In this document: positions 14,880 through 27,400 of the stretch, piece after piece | How positions within the stretch are numbered: the first letter of the stretch is position 1 | Layout: every line of letters begins with the position of its first letter | Assembly (NCBI GenBank): GCA_027576995.1 | Contig: JANBQC010000074.1 | Span: 1 to 64,000, forward strand | DNA from: Dimargaris cristalligena | Lineage: Eukaryota > Kickxellomycota > Dimargaritomycetes > Dimargaritales > Dimargaritaceae | Reading direction: 5' to 3' | Length of the DNA: 64,000 bases | Position numbers and translations under genes: made by a program | The notes under the pieces: model-generated | Told to the model about the DNA's origin: nothing | Databases searched by the model: none | The model's input: the letters and a program-made list of their open reading frames with translations, nothing else

Positions 14880-15821
14880 GTTTGCTATACCTTCTTCAAA
14901 TATAGCCCCTTCGTCCTTCTGAATCTGCTAGCCTTCCTTCCCCGACGACCTGTTTTTCGATCAGCGCGTCAACCTACTTGCCGTTTTTATAGTGTTCTTG
15001 AATTCTTTTCAATTTGCCTTATTCTGATAATCTTCTACTCAACTCAATCTTACCCCTCGCTCAAGCTTACGCACGTCGTCTAATACACCTTTACTGGCTG
15101 TATGTACCACCTTTGCACACTTCTTCGACGTGTTTTTCTTCTCTTCTTCTTGTACGCCCCCGGTTACTCAAGACGCTGCGGGTCGGGTTTCATTATTGTT
15201 GTATGCACTGTCCTCTGTGCCCTCGTTGATTTATTTAAAGCGGGTTCGCAAGCCCTTTCCCTTTTCTATCCACTGGCGCCTAATCGAACCTCTCTTGTGC
15301 AACCTTGGTACGTCCCTTCGACTGCCCTCTTCTCGCTTTCTTTCGTCCACTGACTCCCCCTCTTTCTCTCCCGTCTCGCCTCACTGTTCTTTTTGTCTCT
15401 CAGCACTCTTTCGACTATACCGGCTGGCTTGCCATTGGTGCTACTACTAACCCCCGCCTCAGTCTTTCCTTAAAATACTGGACTTCATTCATCGTTTAGT
15501 ATAAAATTGACTGTCAGGTCTCATTGTCAGGGTCTCCACCGTCTTGACGCCCTGTATTCATGTTTCTTGGGCTGTCTCTTTTCTCCTGCTTTTCGTTGAT
15601 TGTAGCTGTTCCCCCTGGTTTCCATCCTGCCATTGATTGCTATTAAAGTATTTGGTCTGCGAATTGGTGACGATACCCACAACAGCTCTCCGGTGATTGC
15701 CCCCGCTCTTTTACTCGTTTATGGGCACGCTTCACTAAAATTATTGTCAGCTTGGCCCAATATTGCCTTTTCGTGTCAGCTTTTCCCTACGTACTATACA
15801 TTCTTTACCCTTTTGTCCGCC
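14880..15821 (+). promoter_or_regulatory. Long pyrimidine-rich leader with upstream frames
   Basis: The + strand from about 14880 to 15820 is unusually rich in T and C and contains several short upstream ATG frames (for example 15014-15229 and 15130-15450) before the presumed start. This suggests a long 5' UTR with upstream ORFs. A spliced leader is also possible. It is inferred from position and composition only. Confidence 0.4.
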
Positions 15822-18522
15822 ATGACCCAGCCAGGTCGGGCCCACCGTCCCAATATGATGTCTAACCCAGCAGTAATAGAACCAGGTCCGCTTACCCATG
15901 GGATGCACTATATGTCCCCATCAAACAGGGAGTGCCAATTTCCAAAAGCAGCCCCGGCGGATCACTCCTATTCACCACATTCATACCTGAACCCTGCATA
16001 TGCTGTCCCGGGGACCCCACAGCAACTCACTACCCCCTTCCACCCCGATACGTTTGCCTCAGGAGGTAAGTCCGCACTTATTTATCATCACCATAATTAC
16101 CTGCAGCTACTTGGCCTTGTTGTCTTCTTTTCCACCCACCCACCTACCCAATTTCAGCAAGTCGTCTATCCCGAAGCCGAGATGGACAGACCGTAAATTC
16201 CCTTGGGTATTTTTTAGTTTGACCCTTGCGACTATCTTAGTATACTGTCCAACCCCCCTCCCTCCCTATACTGTCACTATCTATACCCAATGTTGCATAT
16301 TCCACTCTTTGTTTGAAAAGGGGCGTTGCTGGGCATAATACGTTGAATTCCCTGCAGGGGAAGAGACACGAAAGGGGGATTTGGTAGCCATATTTTTCTT
16401 TTATATTTAGGTCGACGTGGGAATATGACTTGCTCTTATCAGTCAGCCTCGTTTCCTTTGTATTCCTTACCATGCCACCCGACTATTTCTTACTTGGCCT
16501 CCTTCAGTCGACTGTGTCTAGCATTTGGCATTATTCTTTTCCCCATTTTTTTGTGATGTCCTTTGGTATTTATATCCATTGTAGCATTAATTGGATTATA
16601 TCATCTGCCAACTTATTTGACCATTATTAAGCAATATCTGTTAGCTACCACCGCACATTGGTTTTATCACCACCCTCGGTCCGATCTCTTACATAAGTAT
16701 GGTTTACCCGGCTGAGGGGTTAATCTAATTGACTGGTTTCTTATTATTAATGCTCGTATTTGGTATACTACTATCTTTTATCTTCCTCATGTATCCAACT
16801 GTAGCGATTGGCACGCCACTTGGCTCCTCGATGGACTCCAACCTTTCGACAACAGCAGCCGCACCGATATCGACAACGACGCTGCCTCACAACCCCTTAT
16901 TTCATTTCGCTTTTCCGCCCGGGGAGCAGGCGTTCTTTGGCCAGTCCGACTTTCAAACTCAGGCTCTCAACCTATTAATGAATAAGGAGGACGAGGGCGA
17001 TTCGGATGGCGAAGAACCAATCTATCTCGGCCTAGAACTCTTTGAAGGCCGCGTAGCAAGCGGGGTTACCGAGGCCGTCCCTGGCATCGGCCTTGCGTCA
17101 GGATTTGGTTCCATCAACCCTATGCCTTCCATGGATAACGGTCCTTTTTATTTGCCGTTTCTAGGCCCCCCGAATCACGGCCCCCTGGCGCATGAAACGC
17201 TGATGATTGATGGCGGAGTCACTGTCGGGTCTCTCTATAACCATCCCCACCTCCAGTCCCCATTTGGAATGGCTTCCCCTACGAGCCCCACCCACGGATA
17301 CTTACCCCCCGGAGGCGGCCCCATGCTATCCCGGTCCATGACAACCACTCCCCATTTTTTAAACGACTACAATCCAGGGTTTTCACACCCCGCTGGCCCT
17401 CCTTCCCTCTACGGCATGTCGTCCTTCCCCTCATATCCAACCATCCCCCCACCCATGGTCCCGGGTTCAAACCCTCACATGTTCTCCCCCGCGTCGACCC
17501 CCCGCCTTTCCTCCAACCAACCAGCACCTGGGCCAGCCCCGTCGTCGGAAGTAGAGCACATCCCTTACCCCGAATCCGATCAATCGGATACCGAGTCGGT
17601 TGACGACACTCCTTCTGCTAACCAATGCACTGTTCCCGTACCCGATACCCTCGGAAAGCCGTTGATGGCACCTGTCCTATTTAATCATATCCCACCCCTC
17701 CAGCCTGCGTCCCAGACTAACCGGCCAGATTTAAGCACTAGTGGTCCCAAGGTAGCTCTTGCGGGTGCCACCACCCCCGTTGAGACCATCCTCAGCCCTT
17801 CCGGTCTTCCCATGACTCTTCAACGTCCAAGGCCGACTACAAACCAGGCACCACAGCCGGCACCCCAACTAGCTGACTTCACATCATCATTTTCGGTCGT
17901 TTCTGCCACATCCAACCAACCCACGTCTCTGCCTAATTACACGTTGGCTAATAGTACTGTCCCTGCTGCTTTGTCTAATACCGCAAGTGCCCTCGGTTTA
18001 GTCCCTTCACCTTCAAAAATCGATATCCCTCGCCCTCTTCCGACTGCCCTATCTTCAAGCGGATCATTGACATCGAATCCCCCGGAATCTAATGCTGATG
18101 TATCCGTCCCAAGATCCAATCTGCCCGACTCGAGTCCTGGGAAGCCACTTAGGGCTCCAATCACGTCAGCACCCTATTCGGCTCGACGAAAGTCGGCCAA
18201 TGCCAATAAAATGGCCAAGGTATTCGCGTGTCCCTTTCCCGACTGCGAAAAGACCTTCACGAAAAGTTCGAGTGCCAAATCCCACGAAATGACACACAGC
18301 GACAAGCGTCCATTTGTTTGCCCGTATTGCCCACGGCTGTTCGGCCGCAACCATGACCTACAGCGACATCGGAACACCCATAATGACTTTAAGCCGTACT
18401 TCTGTGACCGCTGCGACGTTCGATTCACCCGGAATGATGCTATGCGTAGACATCAGCGCAATAACCCAGATTGTGGGCAACGAAAGGCCAATCGGCTGGC
18501 TAGTTCTCTAGGCCAGCCCTGA
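15822..18522 (+). CDS. C2H2 zinc-finger transcription factor (CRZ1-like finger arrangement)
   Basis: Probable nuclear DNA-binding regulator of 653 residues. Exons 15822-16065 and 16805-18522 join in phase (last base G plus CG gives Ala), with a GTAAGT donor and a TGTAG acceptor. The long middle is disordered and rich in Pro, Ser, Thr and Gly. Near the C terminus (about residues 555-645) three fingers follow: one with a C-x4-C spacing (ACPFPDCEKTF), one C-x2-C finger (VCPYCPRLFGRNHDLQRH) and one ending in Cys instead of the second His (HQRNNPDCG). This set of fingers resembles the CRZ1-type class of fungal regulators. I see no certain calcineurin docking motif, so the pathway is not assigned. 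An alternative start inside the second exon cannot be ruled out. Confidence 0.8.
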
Positions 18523-21127
18523 ATTGATTGCTCTGCCTGCTTAAGGCAAAATCGAAACTTCGAGTTGATAGATCTGGTCCCTCGCCTACCAGTTTCGACG
18601 GCATGCCGTGTCCCTCTGCGGCCTGTAGTACAGTCCAAGTGTCGCCATGGTTAGCAGCATCGCTGAGCTGTCTGATAGGCCCACCTGCATAACTCCCTGC
18701 TTCATTATTACGAACTATTTTTCTGGGCCTATTTTCCATGTGAGGGGATGCGAACCTCTAACCCCTGGCAGCTGATTCTTCGGCCCAGTCACACTTCCCC
18801 GAGCTCATTTACTTTCTCGGCCCACCCAATTCCTGGTCTGACCAAACTTACCCATTTTTTTATCAACTTCGCTGGCTGTGGGAGCTGGCCTTCCAACCAT
18901 AGCTTGATTCATCTTGCCTTCCCATTGGCTCCCTTGTTAATATCAAGGTCCCCTTTGTTCTTGTTCTTCCCCTTTTATGTTCATGTTCGCACAGCCAGCT
19001 TGGCAATTATCGGCCCCTTCGATCCCAAACACCCTCCCCAATTTTGACCACTGCCAGTATCGTTTTATACATGCTATCTTTGACAAAATTCTTACCCGTT
19101 TCCCCTGTGTTAGCTATTTTTCAACTGATGCCTATTCCTCCGATTTCCCCCGGCTCTGCTCTCAGTCCTTGCAACTAATTACGTTTCCCTGGATTTGTTG
19201 CTTCCAAAGCCCGTTTCCCACCGATCTATCCAACACTCCGTCGTATGCTCTCTCCCCCTTTCGTTGTAGTTATACCCTGGGCTATAAATATATATACCTA
19301 TATTCTTTATATATTTCCACTGTCCATCTCTTGCCTTGTATATGATTTTTTTGTTTCCTTCCAACATTCGCATTCTGACTCGTCCATGCCCATTACTCTG
19401 ATTTCATACTCTCACTATGTTTTACTACTTTGTAAATCCGCCTTTCCCCTAATGGCAGTGGATCTTCGACGCCTTCCTTGGGATAAGTCTTGCCGCTTTT
19501 GTCGGATATTTTCCATTTGGAAATCATTACAATCTCGCTTATTTTTACTCGGGATATTGGGCATGCTGTCCTTCGCTCTCGCATTGCTCCTCTCCTCCCC
19601 ACTCATCATCCTCGAATCGCTACTTGATATCATTGCCGAATCACATTCCGGCCCCGCCTGATTCTAATTCATTTTTTTTTTATAGTTTTATTACTTATAA
19701 TACATATCACATCTATTGCATTATCACCCCATCATTACTATCCATTGGCTTTGTCACCAATTTGGTTTGCCATCCACCCACTCTTGCAACTCATCACCTC
19801 ATATTGCTTATCCATGACATCCGTCCAAAAATTCATTCGGTGCACTTGACCAATTAACCCGGCTTACGCGTCAATAAAATCGGGTGTTCTATAATATCTA
19901 TTTATTCATGGGGTTGCATACTTTAATGTCCAACCATCTTTGGGATTATTGCGGGGATCGGAACCCTAGCTTAAGTGTATTATCATCACTCTATATAGAG
20001 AATATTTCTTGGTTTTACATATAACTCTAGCGTGGTAAGATCACCCCATTTCCCCCACACTCCGCTGGGAAGCGGATAATCCATGTGATTGGAGGCATGC
20101 GAGGGACAGATCGGTTTCGTGACTGCAAAATGAGAGGTATTCATTGGAGATCCTAGGGACTAGTGGTCGCCGATTGAGTTTATATTGAAAACTATGAATG
20201 TATATAATAACAGGGAATTCCCAAGTACTGAGAAAGGATGTTCGTGGAAACCTTCCCTTAATCGTTTGCCAAATTGATAAATGAGCCGAATGACCTAAGT
20301 GTTGAGAAAAGCAAAAGGCCCGGCGAATGACTGTAATGCCCACGAAAGTCGTATTAGGCATACTGGCTTAGTAATCCATGCATCGGTATTGGAAGAGAAG
20401 TTGTGCGGATGTGCTTTAAACGGGCGAAGAGTCGGTGCTGTACGCTTGGCCATGGCTCCCACCTGGGCAAAACCACTTGGTTATCTTTTCGTGGAAGTGA
20501 AGCTCAGGTAAGCGAGTTCCAAGTCTCAATTCAGTCAGTGAACTTTGGGTGTGACTTGGGATAGGATGGGATTAGCCAAACTACTATCGAGAAAGGGGAG
20601 TCTTTGTATGGATTCCCTTCCCCCACACTTCCCTGCGTTGTTAGACGACTATGTGATCGTGTGGGAGAATGGAAAACGGGATATAATGAAGGTCAGCAAT
20701 CACTCCGTAATCTTCAAAGCGCCCCCATACAGTCACAAGCCAGCGAATCTTAATCCAATATATACCCGCTGATTCAAATAGAGACCACTGGGAATTCTTC
20801 TTAAACTATATACGAAATAAAGGCGGGGTGCGAAGGAGGGTTTTCCAGAAATGCTACTAGGCGGGGAGCTGCCCCCCACGTCCACCCACAAATATAATGA
20901 AGAAAACAAACGGGAGGGATGGGAGAATGGGGTGTATCATACATGGCATTATTTATTCAATATATTTACCAGACGCCAAAGGCACTAAAGAAAAAAGGGC
21001 CAGTGTCACCAGGTTGAAAAATATTTGGTGATTGAAATGTATGTTAAACCGAAGTTGGCCGTGTATTTTGATGGTCCCTTATTTTCTCAGGCCGCTCTGC
21101 CGACGACGGGGCGGGAGGAGAGGCTTC
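18523..21127. other. Convergent intergenic region
   Basis: Lies between the 3' ends of the zinc-finger gene and COQ2. Roughly 18750-19860 is T/C-rich on +, with chance frames such as a hydrophobic 138-codon one (19245-19661) that has no family features. The rest has no recognisable genes. Confidence 0.4.
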
Positions 21128-22933
21128 TCATTGCGCCATACTAGCTGGGGAAGGTGAAGCAGAGGCCTCCTCCGTTTCCTTCACATCGGTTGATTCCGGC
21201 AGCCGGTCCTGCGCGGTTAGCAGTTTGTACACATAGTCTCCCCCTATTCCGGCCGCAATGATAGCCCCCAGCCAGATATTAGACGTGAATTTCCGCCAAC
21301 AGTCGGCATTATGGTTGAAATCCACGGTCCGTATTTGCCAGAGCAAATGGCCCCCACCGCCCAGCAGCGTGGTAGCGAAGTAGATGACGGACTGTCCGTT
21401 GAAGTAGCCGGCCAAACACAGCAGCGCCAGGGTATTAACCGAGAACAGGGAGAGGATAGTGCGGGAATTGTCCCCGAATAAAAGGGCCGTTGATTTGGTG
21501 TTAATTTTCAAGTCGTCGCGCTTATCCTGGTGGGCGTAAATGGTATCGTAGACCAAAGTCCAGGACACACCGGCCGCGTACAGGGGCAGCGTTACAGCCC
21601 AGTCGGACGACCCCACTATAGCGGACCAGCCGAGCAAGGCGCCCCAATTAAAGGCCAGGCCCAGCACCGACTGGGGCCAGTACGTGATGCGTTTCATCAG
21701 CGGGTAAATGATGACCAGGGGCATCGATGCCATGCCTAGCAGAATACTGTAGCCGTTGAGTTGGGTCAGGACGGCTAAGCCCGCACTCAGCTGGATGCCT
21801 AGGAAGGCCAGGGCTTGGGGGCGGGTAATAAGACCCGCGGCCAGGGGGCGCATGCGCGTACGCTCCACCTTGTCGTCAATGTCCCGGTCCCACATGTCAT
21901 TAATAGTGCAGCCCGCCCCCCGCATCACAAGGGCCCCTGTGCCAAACAGGCCCAGCATGGAGGCAGTCGCCAAGGGACTGGTCCCTTGGTGGAAGGCCGC
22001 CATGAGAATACTCCAGGCTAATCCCATGGTAGGGAAGATACGAAGGAATAAACATACGCAAGATGGAGGAGGGGAAAGAAGGGGTGGGGAGGACGCGGTG
22101 GGGGAAATGTTTGGGATATAGATATATGGGTTAGTATACAGCAGTTGACTAACCGAAAAGGAGGGAGGAGGAGGTATGAATAATAGGGGAGATGTCAAGA
22201 GGTTAGCCGGTCAGAAAGGCTGGGGGAAGAGGAGAAGGGAAGGCGCGGTGGAGTGCTCGTCTCCCCAAACAGTGCCGATTGGGGTGATAGGGGGGGAAGA
22301 GAGAGGAGGAACAATCATCGCGGGTAAAACTGCCCCACCAGATCAATCTGTTTCCGGATTCCCGGGATTAGGATATATTTGACAATATGACCATCCTAGT
22401 CTCTCTATCTATTTAGATAGATATATACTTATGAATTGCAATGGGTACCGAGAATGTCAACAGCGGGCTAACCTACCACAGGGCCAAAAGAGAAGCCACG
22501 TTCCGACCGGTTTATCAAGTCTGAGTAGGAATAAATAAGGCTGGGCCGCGGAAGGAAACCGATTGATAAAAGGACCATAGTCCGGCAGGTTCACCGAGGT
22601 GCCGGGTGCTGGTGGGCCACTGTGTAGCAGTCGAGTTTGCCCTATAGGTAATATTTGGGGTGGTTGGAGATCCAAAGACGATCTCTGGGGCTCGAACGGA
22701 AGGGACGCAAAAGAACTCGCGGGCGACGATTCCGGGGTTCTAACCGACACTGAACGGATGTCAGTGACTGCCCCGCGGGTCCATTGGACCGCGGAACGGA
22801 AGCTAGTGAGACTGCCAATCCGAAACGCTGAAACGCCATGGGCCGAGATCCGATTGCTCATTGTTGCCGAGGCCCAGCTGCGGCCGCCTGGCAGTGTACG
22901 CATTAACATGGCCATGTTCTTAGAGTCAAACAA
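21128..22933 (-). CDS. COQ2: 4-hydroxybenzoate polyprenyltransferase, mitochondrial
   Basis: UbiA-family enzyme of the mitochondrial inner membrane. It attaches the polyprenyl tail to 4-hydroxybenzoate, the second committed step of ubiquinone synthesis. Exons 22933-22477 and 22017-21128 join in phase 1 into 448 residues, restoring [19 protein letters not shown], a conserved block. The allylic diphosphate site is N192-D193-x2-D196-x3-D200 in [20 protein letters not shown]. The second Asp-rich site is [13 protein letters not shown]. Several hydrophobic helices lie between and after them. The first roughly 120 residues are rich in Ser and Arg, poor in acidic residues and variable, as expected for a mitochondrial presequence. 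The start could be 22933 or a nearby downstream ATG. It runs tandem with, but is unrelated to, the ataxin-10 homologue. Confidence 0.95.
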
Positions 22934-24420
22934 AAATACTAACGTTTATGGCAATTCAAAAAATAATAATACGAGATTCCCAATAGTCCAGAAATAATAG
23001 GGCACTGTTCCTGTCGTTCACTTAGCATTACTTCCTAAGGCCTGGAATTCACTTGCACATTCTGAATGCCGCCTTATTTCTAAAACGACGTACCGAGTGC
23101 CAGTGGAACGGGGAAAGGTAGGGCGTATATTCCTTGACTCGCTTTGTAATCAATCACCAGCCCCAACAATAGTAATACTACTAATAATAATAATATGAAT
23201 ATTATATTTGCGGAAATTCCCAATTGAAAATAAGGTCAAACAAACTGATATGCAGACTTCAAAATATCTAAAGTTGGAGTAAATCGGCGGTTAACAAAAC
23301 TCACCATAAACCTTTACCCACATTGCAAATGGTAAGTAGCTACCTAACCATGCTATTGTTATAGACAGCTGCCCTTCGCACCAGTATACCCAGCACACTG
23401 CAGTTCAACAATAGTAAAGTGTAAAGGGACTCTGATCTAGTATCTTCGATTCAGAAATCGATAGGTTGGGTAGGATGTGGCCTATTCTTATTGACGATGC
23501 CCGAACCTACGCAACAGGTTAGTTTACGTGAATAGTTGGCCCCCATCTGTGCTTTTTTAGTCACTAAAAAAGGGGCGAAAGTAAGGCTGCAGGGGCTGCG
23601 GTTCAGTAGGATATCGGCTGACTGGCGGTGTACATTTGCCTGATACGAAACAAGATTATGCCCGGACCAGCTGGACAGCCAAGGAATGCAGGCTGGACAC
23701 ATGGTGCAAGAGCGGTAGGGAATTCCTGGGGGGGTTTTACAGTACAACCAACCCCCTCCCCCCTGGGTCGTTCACGCTACATCAGAGATTGATATCCTCA
23801 AGCACATCACTACCAGGCATATCCGGTTTGGGTGTGGGGAATTGTTAGTAGATTGCTGGTAGTCAGCAACCTAGACTGTTTTCACTGATTGGAAATAGGG
23901 CCCCCTAGTTAAGGAGGAACTGGCCATTGTATTATTAGGGTACCTTGCGTCGGAGCTATCCTGGCGAAGCAGAGCTACAGCGGGGCGGGGGAAATACAGC
24001 AAGGAAAATACGCAACCGGCGATCATTTATTATTTTGCCAATAGCGGGAAAGCCAAGTCAACAACTGGTCAGGATAAATAAAGGGGGGGGTCAGAATAAA
24101 TCGAGAATCCCGATTCCGCCAGACCCGTGGCAAACAATAGCGGGTAAAGGACGGTGTAGATAAATAAAGCTTTTCAAAATAAGCGTGTCAGCACCAAAGG
24201 CCCAAGGAAATAAATAGATGGTAAATACTCTTGGGAATCTCGTCTCATTCGGAAAGTAGAGCTATGATTGATTCAACAGCCTGTCCTGTCCTGTCCTCTC
24301 CCACCTGCTATTCATATACCTCCCCCCCACCCGGAATAGACTTAGAATCAAAGGGTCTGAGGGTTTAACCGGATATTTATTATATATATATATATATATA
24401 AAAGGCTACGCGAGTAGGGT
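22934..24420. other. Intergenic, 1.5 kb
   Basis: Holds the presumed COQ2 promoter and the 3' flank of the ataxin-10 homologue. No gene is recognised. It includes a run of ten TA units at 24381-24400. Confidence 0.4.
24381..24400. repeat. TA dinucleotide microsatellite
   Basis: Ten uninterrupted TA units just past the stop codon of the ataxin-10 homologue. Confidence 0.9.
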
Positions 24421-27400
24421 TCAGGGTTTGGGAACTTGGCATGTGACCCGCTGGTTAGAATCAAGTTTGGTGCTTATCCCAAGGGATTCCAAATCCGCAT
24501 GGGGAACCGTCTGCTGGGGCTGTAGGGATCGGATAAGGTCCTGGTTGGCCGGGTTTCCCTGCAGCAGATATTTTAGAGCCAGGATTGCGTATTCTTTGAT
24601 GTCTAGTTGAGTGGGAAGAAGGAATAGCGGATATGAAAAAGGGCAAAACAAAGAGATGAGGAATCAGTTAATACCCACAAAATATAAATACACATGCTTC
24701 ATATAACCAGAGATAAATGACCAGGTGGGAGGGGAGAGCATTCCTAGGAAGAGAGGAAGCTGTGCTTCATCGTCTGACTCAAACTGAATCCCGCTAGTGG
24801 AATATTTACTGTTCCCAATTTCCTGTGCATATTAACCCGGCGGATTCTAGTACCAGCTGGAGGTTTACCCGCTAGGCGTATTGTGTAGATTTCCCAGGCC
24901 TATGCGGATTTTTCTATTAGAATCGCATCCGTTAAATGGTTTTCAAATAGACCCCGATATTTGGTTCGTTTGTCAGGATTGTCCAGTATTGATGGATCAT
25001 AGGGACTTCGCAGTGGGAAAATTGGGGGGGGGGGAACACCTGGCTATTTTGGGCTGTAACACAGCCCCAGCCCCGGCTTCGGCCTCCGCATAATTAGCCG
25101 GGGAAAGAATCGGATGGGAATAAACTTCCATCCCGAACTTTCCAGGTCAGCACTAAAAATGATGCTGAATCAAACAGATGGTCGGAGCGGCTCCCGGATT
25201 CAAGGTAGACTGAATTGGGGAACTGGGAAAACCACTCGCCCCCCGACAAGATTTTTTTAAAAAGAATGGATGCTGATAAATAAATGGCTTACATGGATTG
25301 TTCTCATCGATGTTGCAGTGGTTCAGTACAAGATCAACGGCCCCCAATTCGCGAGCCTAGAGGGTATTATAGTAGGGATTAAGAAGTGTGGAGGCACAAG
25401 AAAGCCGCGGGCATTCAGTAGGGGGTTTGGAAGACAAAGCAAGATCGAGTCAGCCGTATGCGTCATTCGATGGGGCGTGGGGAAGCCCAGAGTCATCCAC
25501 AATGTTAGTGCAGGCAGGTTCCCTTCCTCCGGTCCCTCACATCCGCCAACACAAGGAGAGAGAGAGAGAGAGGATTAACCTCCAACTATACAATTGGCCT
25601 TAAACGGCCCCGTGGGTCAGTCGACGTGACTCGAAGCGGAATAATACTAAAAATGGTTAAATCCGCGTACGGCCCATTGATATAAGGCCGCCTCGGTTGC
25701 ACACTCAGGTGGACCCTAAGGTGCTTCCACTTGAACCATCACCAGCAATGACCAATTCTCACTAAACTGGTCTGAGCAGCAGATTCTAGGGGCCCGCCAA
25801 TCTATCGCTGCACTTGCCTCTTCTTCCTTTTTGGGTTCCCGCTGAGGTAAGACTCTTTGGTAACCGCTCATATGACAGCAACTAGAAACTAACTAAGCTA
25901 ATCCACGGGAGGTCACGTTTAGCGAATCTGAACCTAAATGTATATACATGTATGAAGCACAGAGCCAAAGGAGGGGGGGTTCACTTACATAATTCTGGAG
26001 CGAAGTATTCTCGTGGCAAAGGTTGCCTATGATAGCGATAAGGTCGCGCTTAATAAAGGCAAACTGTTTGGCAGCGTGATCAACATCCATAATTTGACCG
26101 GGACTCTGGTCGATTTTGGAGATGCGCGGCAGTTTAGCATCCAGTAGGGCCAGCATCTCTAGTTGTTCCAAAGGAACAGGGTGGGAAAGTGGGAGTCCGG
26201 AGTTTGACGAAGGGAGAGGGGGATGTACATACAGTTGCAATGTTGAATACGGGAGGGGATACATGGTGGGGGGTGAGTTGATTAGTATAAAGTGGTATCG
26301 GTTCTGGTCGAATAGGTAGTTGAGATGTATCACACGATCGTGAGGTATCAGGCAGGCGAGGTGGTGATACAACTGACAGCAGCAGGCAGCTGCAGGAAAG
26401 ATGGGCAGCAAGGGGCCGCCGAAAAAGTAGGAGGGGGTGGTAGAGGTGGAGGGAATTTGGGTAACATGAACTTTATGCAAGTTTAAGCAGGTCAGGGCGG
26501 GGGGAGGATAAGGGGGGAAGGGCCCATGGGCAACCCTAAATCGAGGCCGTAATCTCACCAACAGCCCATGACGCCAGGGGGTCCCTCGGCCATAGCATCA
26601 ACTGTGGGCAGGCGGGCCTCAAGGGGGTGGATGACCTCCTCCCTACACAGTACAATAGTATCCAGTGGTGGTGAAACCAGGCTCTAGGGTCCTTCTTGCC
26701 TGATAAGGAGGCTCAATATCACCCCCCGAGGTAAACATGTCAAATTGGGATCCATCATGTGGGGTATGGTGTCACCCCAATTAAGCCCGAGATGGCGATA
26801 TCGTAGCCCAGTTAGGACATAGGGGGTGGGGCGGGATAGCAAATGATGGAAGACTCCGGCACGCCGCCTACCAGACTCGGTATGTTCACTTCCATCCATT
26901 ATTACTACCGCTATTCAACTAATTCGGGCGATCCTCATATGATTCATAATATATGATCTCCCTGACTAGCCTATTTTAAGCTACATATCTACTTACCAGT
27001 GGTGCGTTTCAAGAGAGCGCGTTGCTGGTCGTCTTCCGCTAGGCCCGTGTCACGACAGTACTGCGTAATATGTTTGAGTGCCTGCAAGAGTAGTACCAGG
27101 CCGGTGTAAAAAGACACCATCCAGTCGAGGGAAATGGGCCGTTGGGCCGCTGGGTGGGCCGAAGCAGTAGGGGAGGAGTCATCGGATACCGTGGGTAACG
27201 ACGGGGGTGCAGCCGAATCAATCGAACCCGGGGTTTCCAAGGCGGCCAGTAATTGCCGGCCCAGGGTAGCTAAAGTAGGAGGAACCAGTGGCCCATCTAG
27301 TGTATCGTTCCCATCGGTCGGAGATTCGGCAGGCGTCAACAGCACCCGGGCCCACAGGGTTACTTCATGAACGGTGAATGTTGTTAATGAGGTCAGTAGG

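Noticed and set aside
16158..16192. Mini-exon (CAG acceptor, GTAAAT donor) in the first intron of the zinc-finger gene
   Set aside because: Its inclusion would end in phase 0 and break the join to the exon at 16805, while exon 1 joins that exon directly in phase.
18738..18790. T-loop-like sequence on the minus strand suggesting a tRNA
   Set aside because: No paired T stem, anticodon stem or acceptor stem can be drawn around it.
19245..19661. Hydrophobic 138-codon frame that resembles a membrane protein
   Set aside because: The hydrophobicity comes from the T-rich DNA of this 3' flank; there is no conserved motif or clear gene context.
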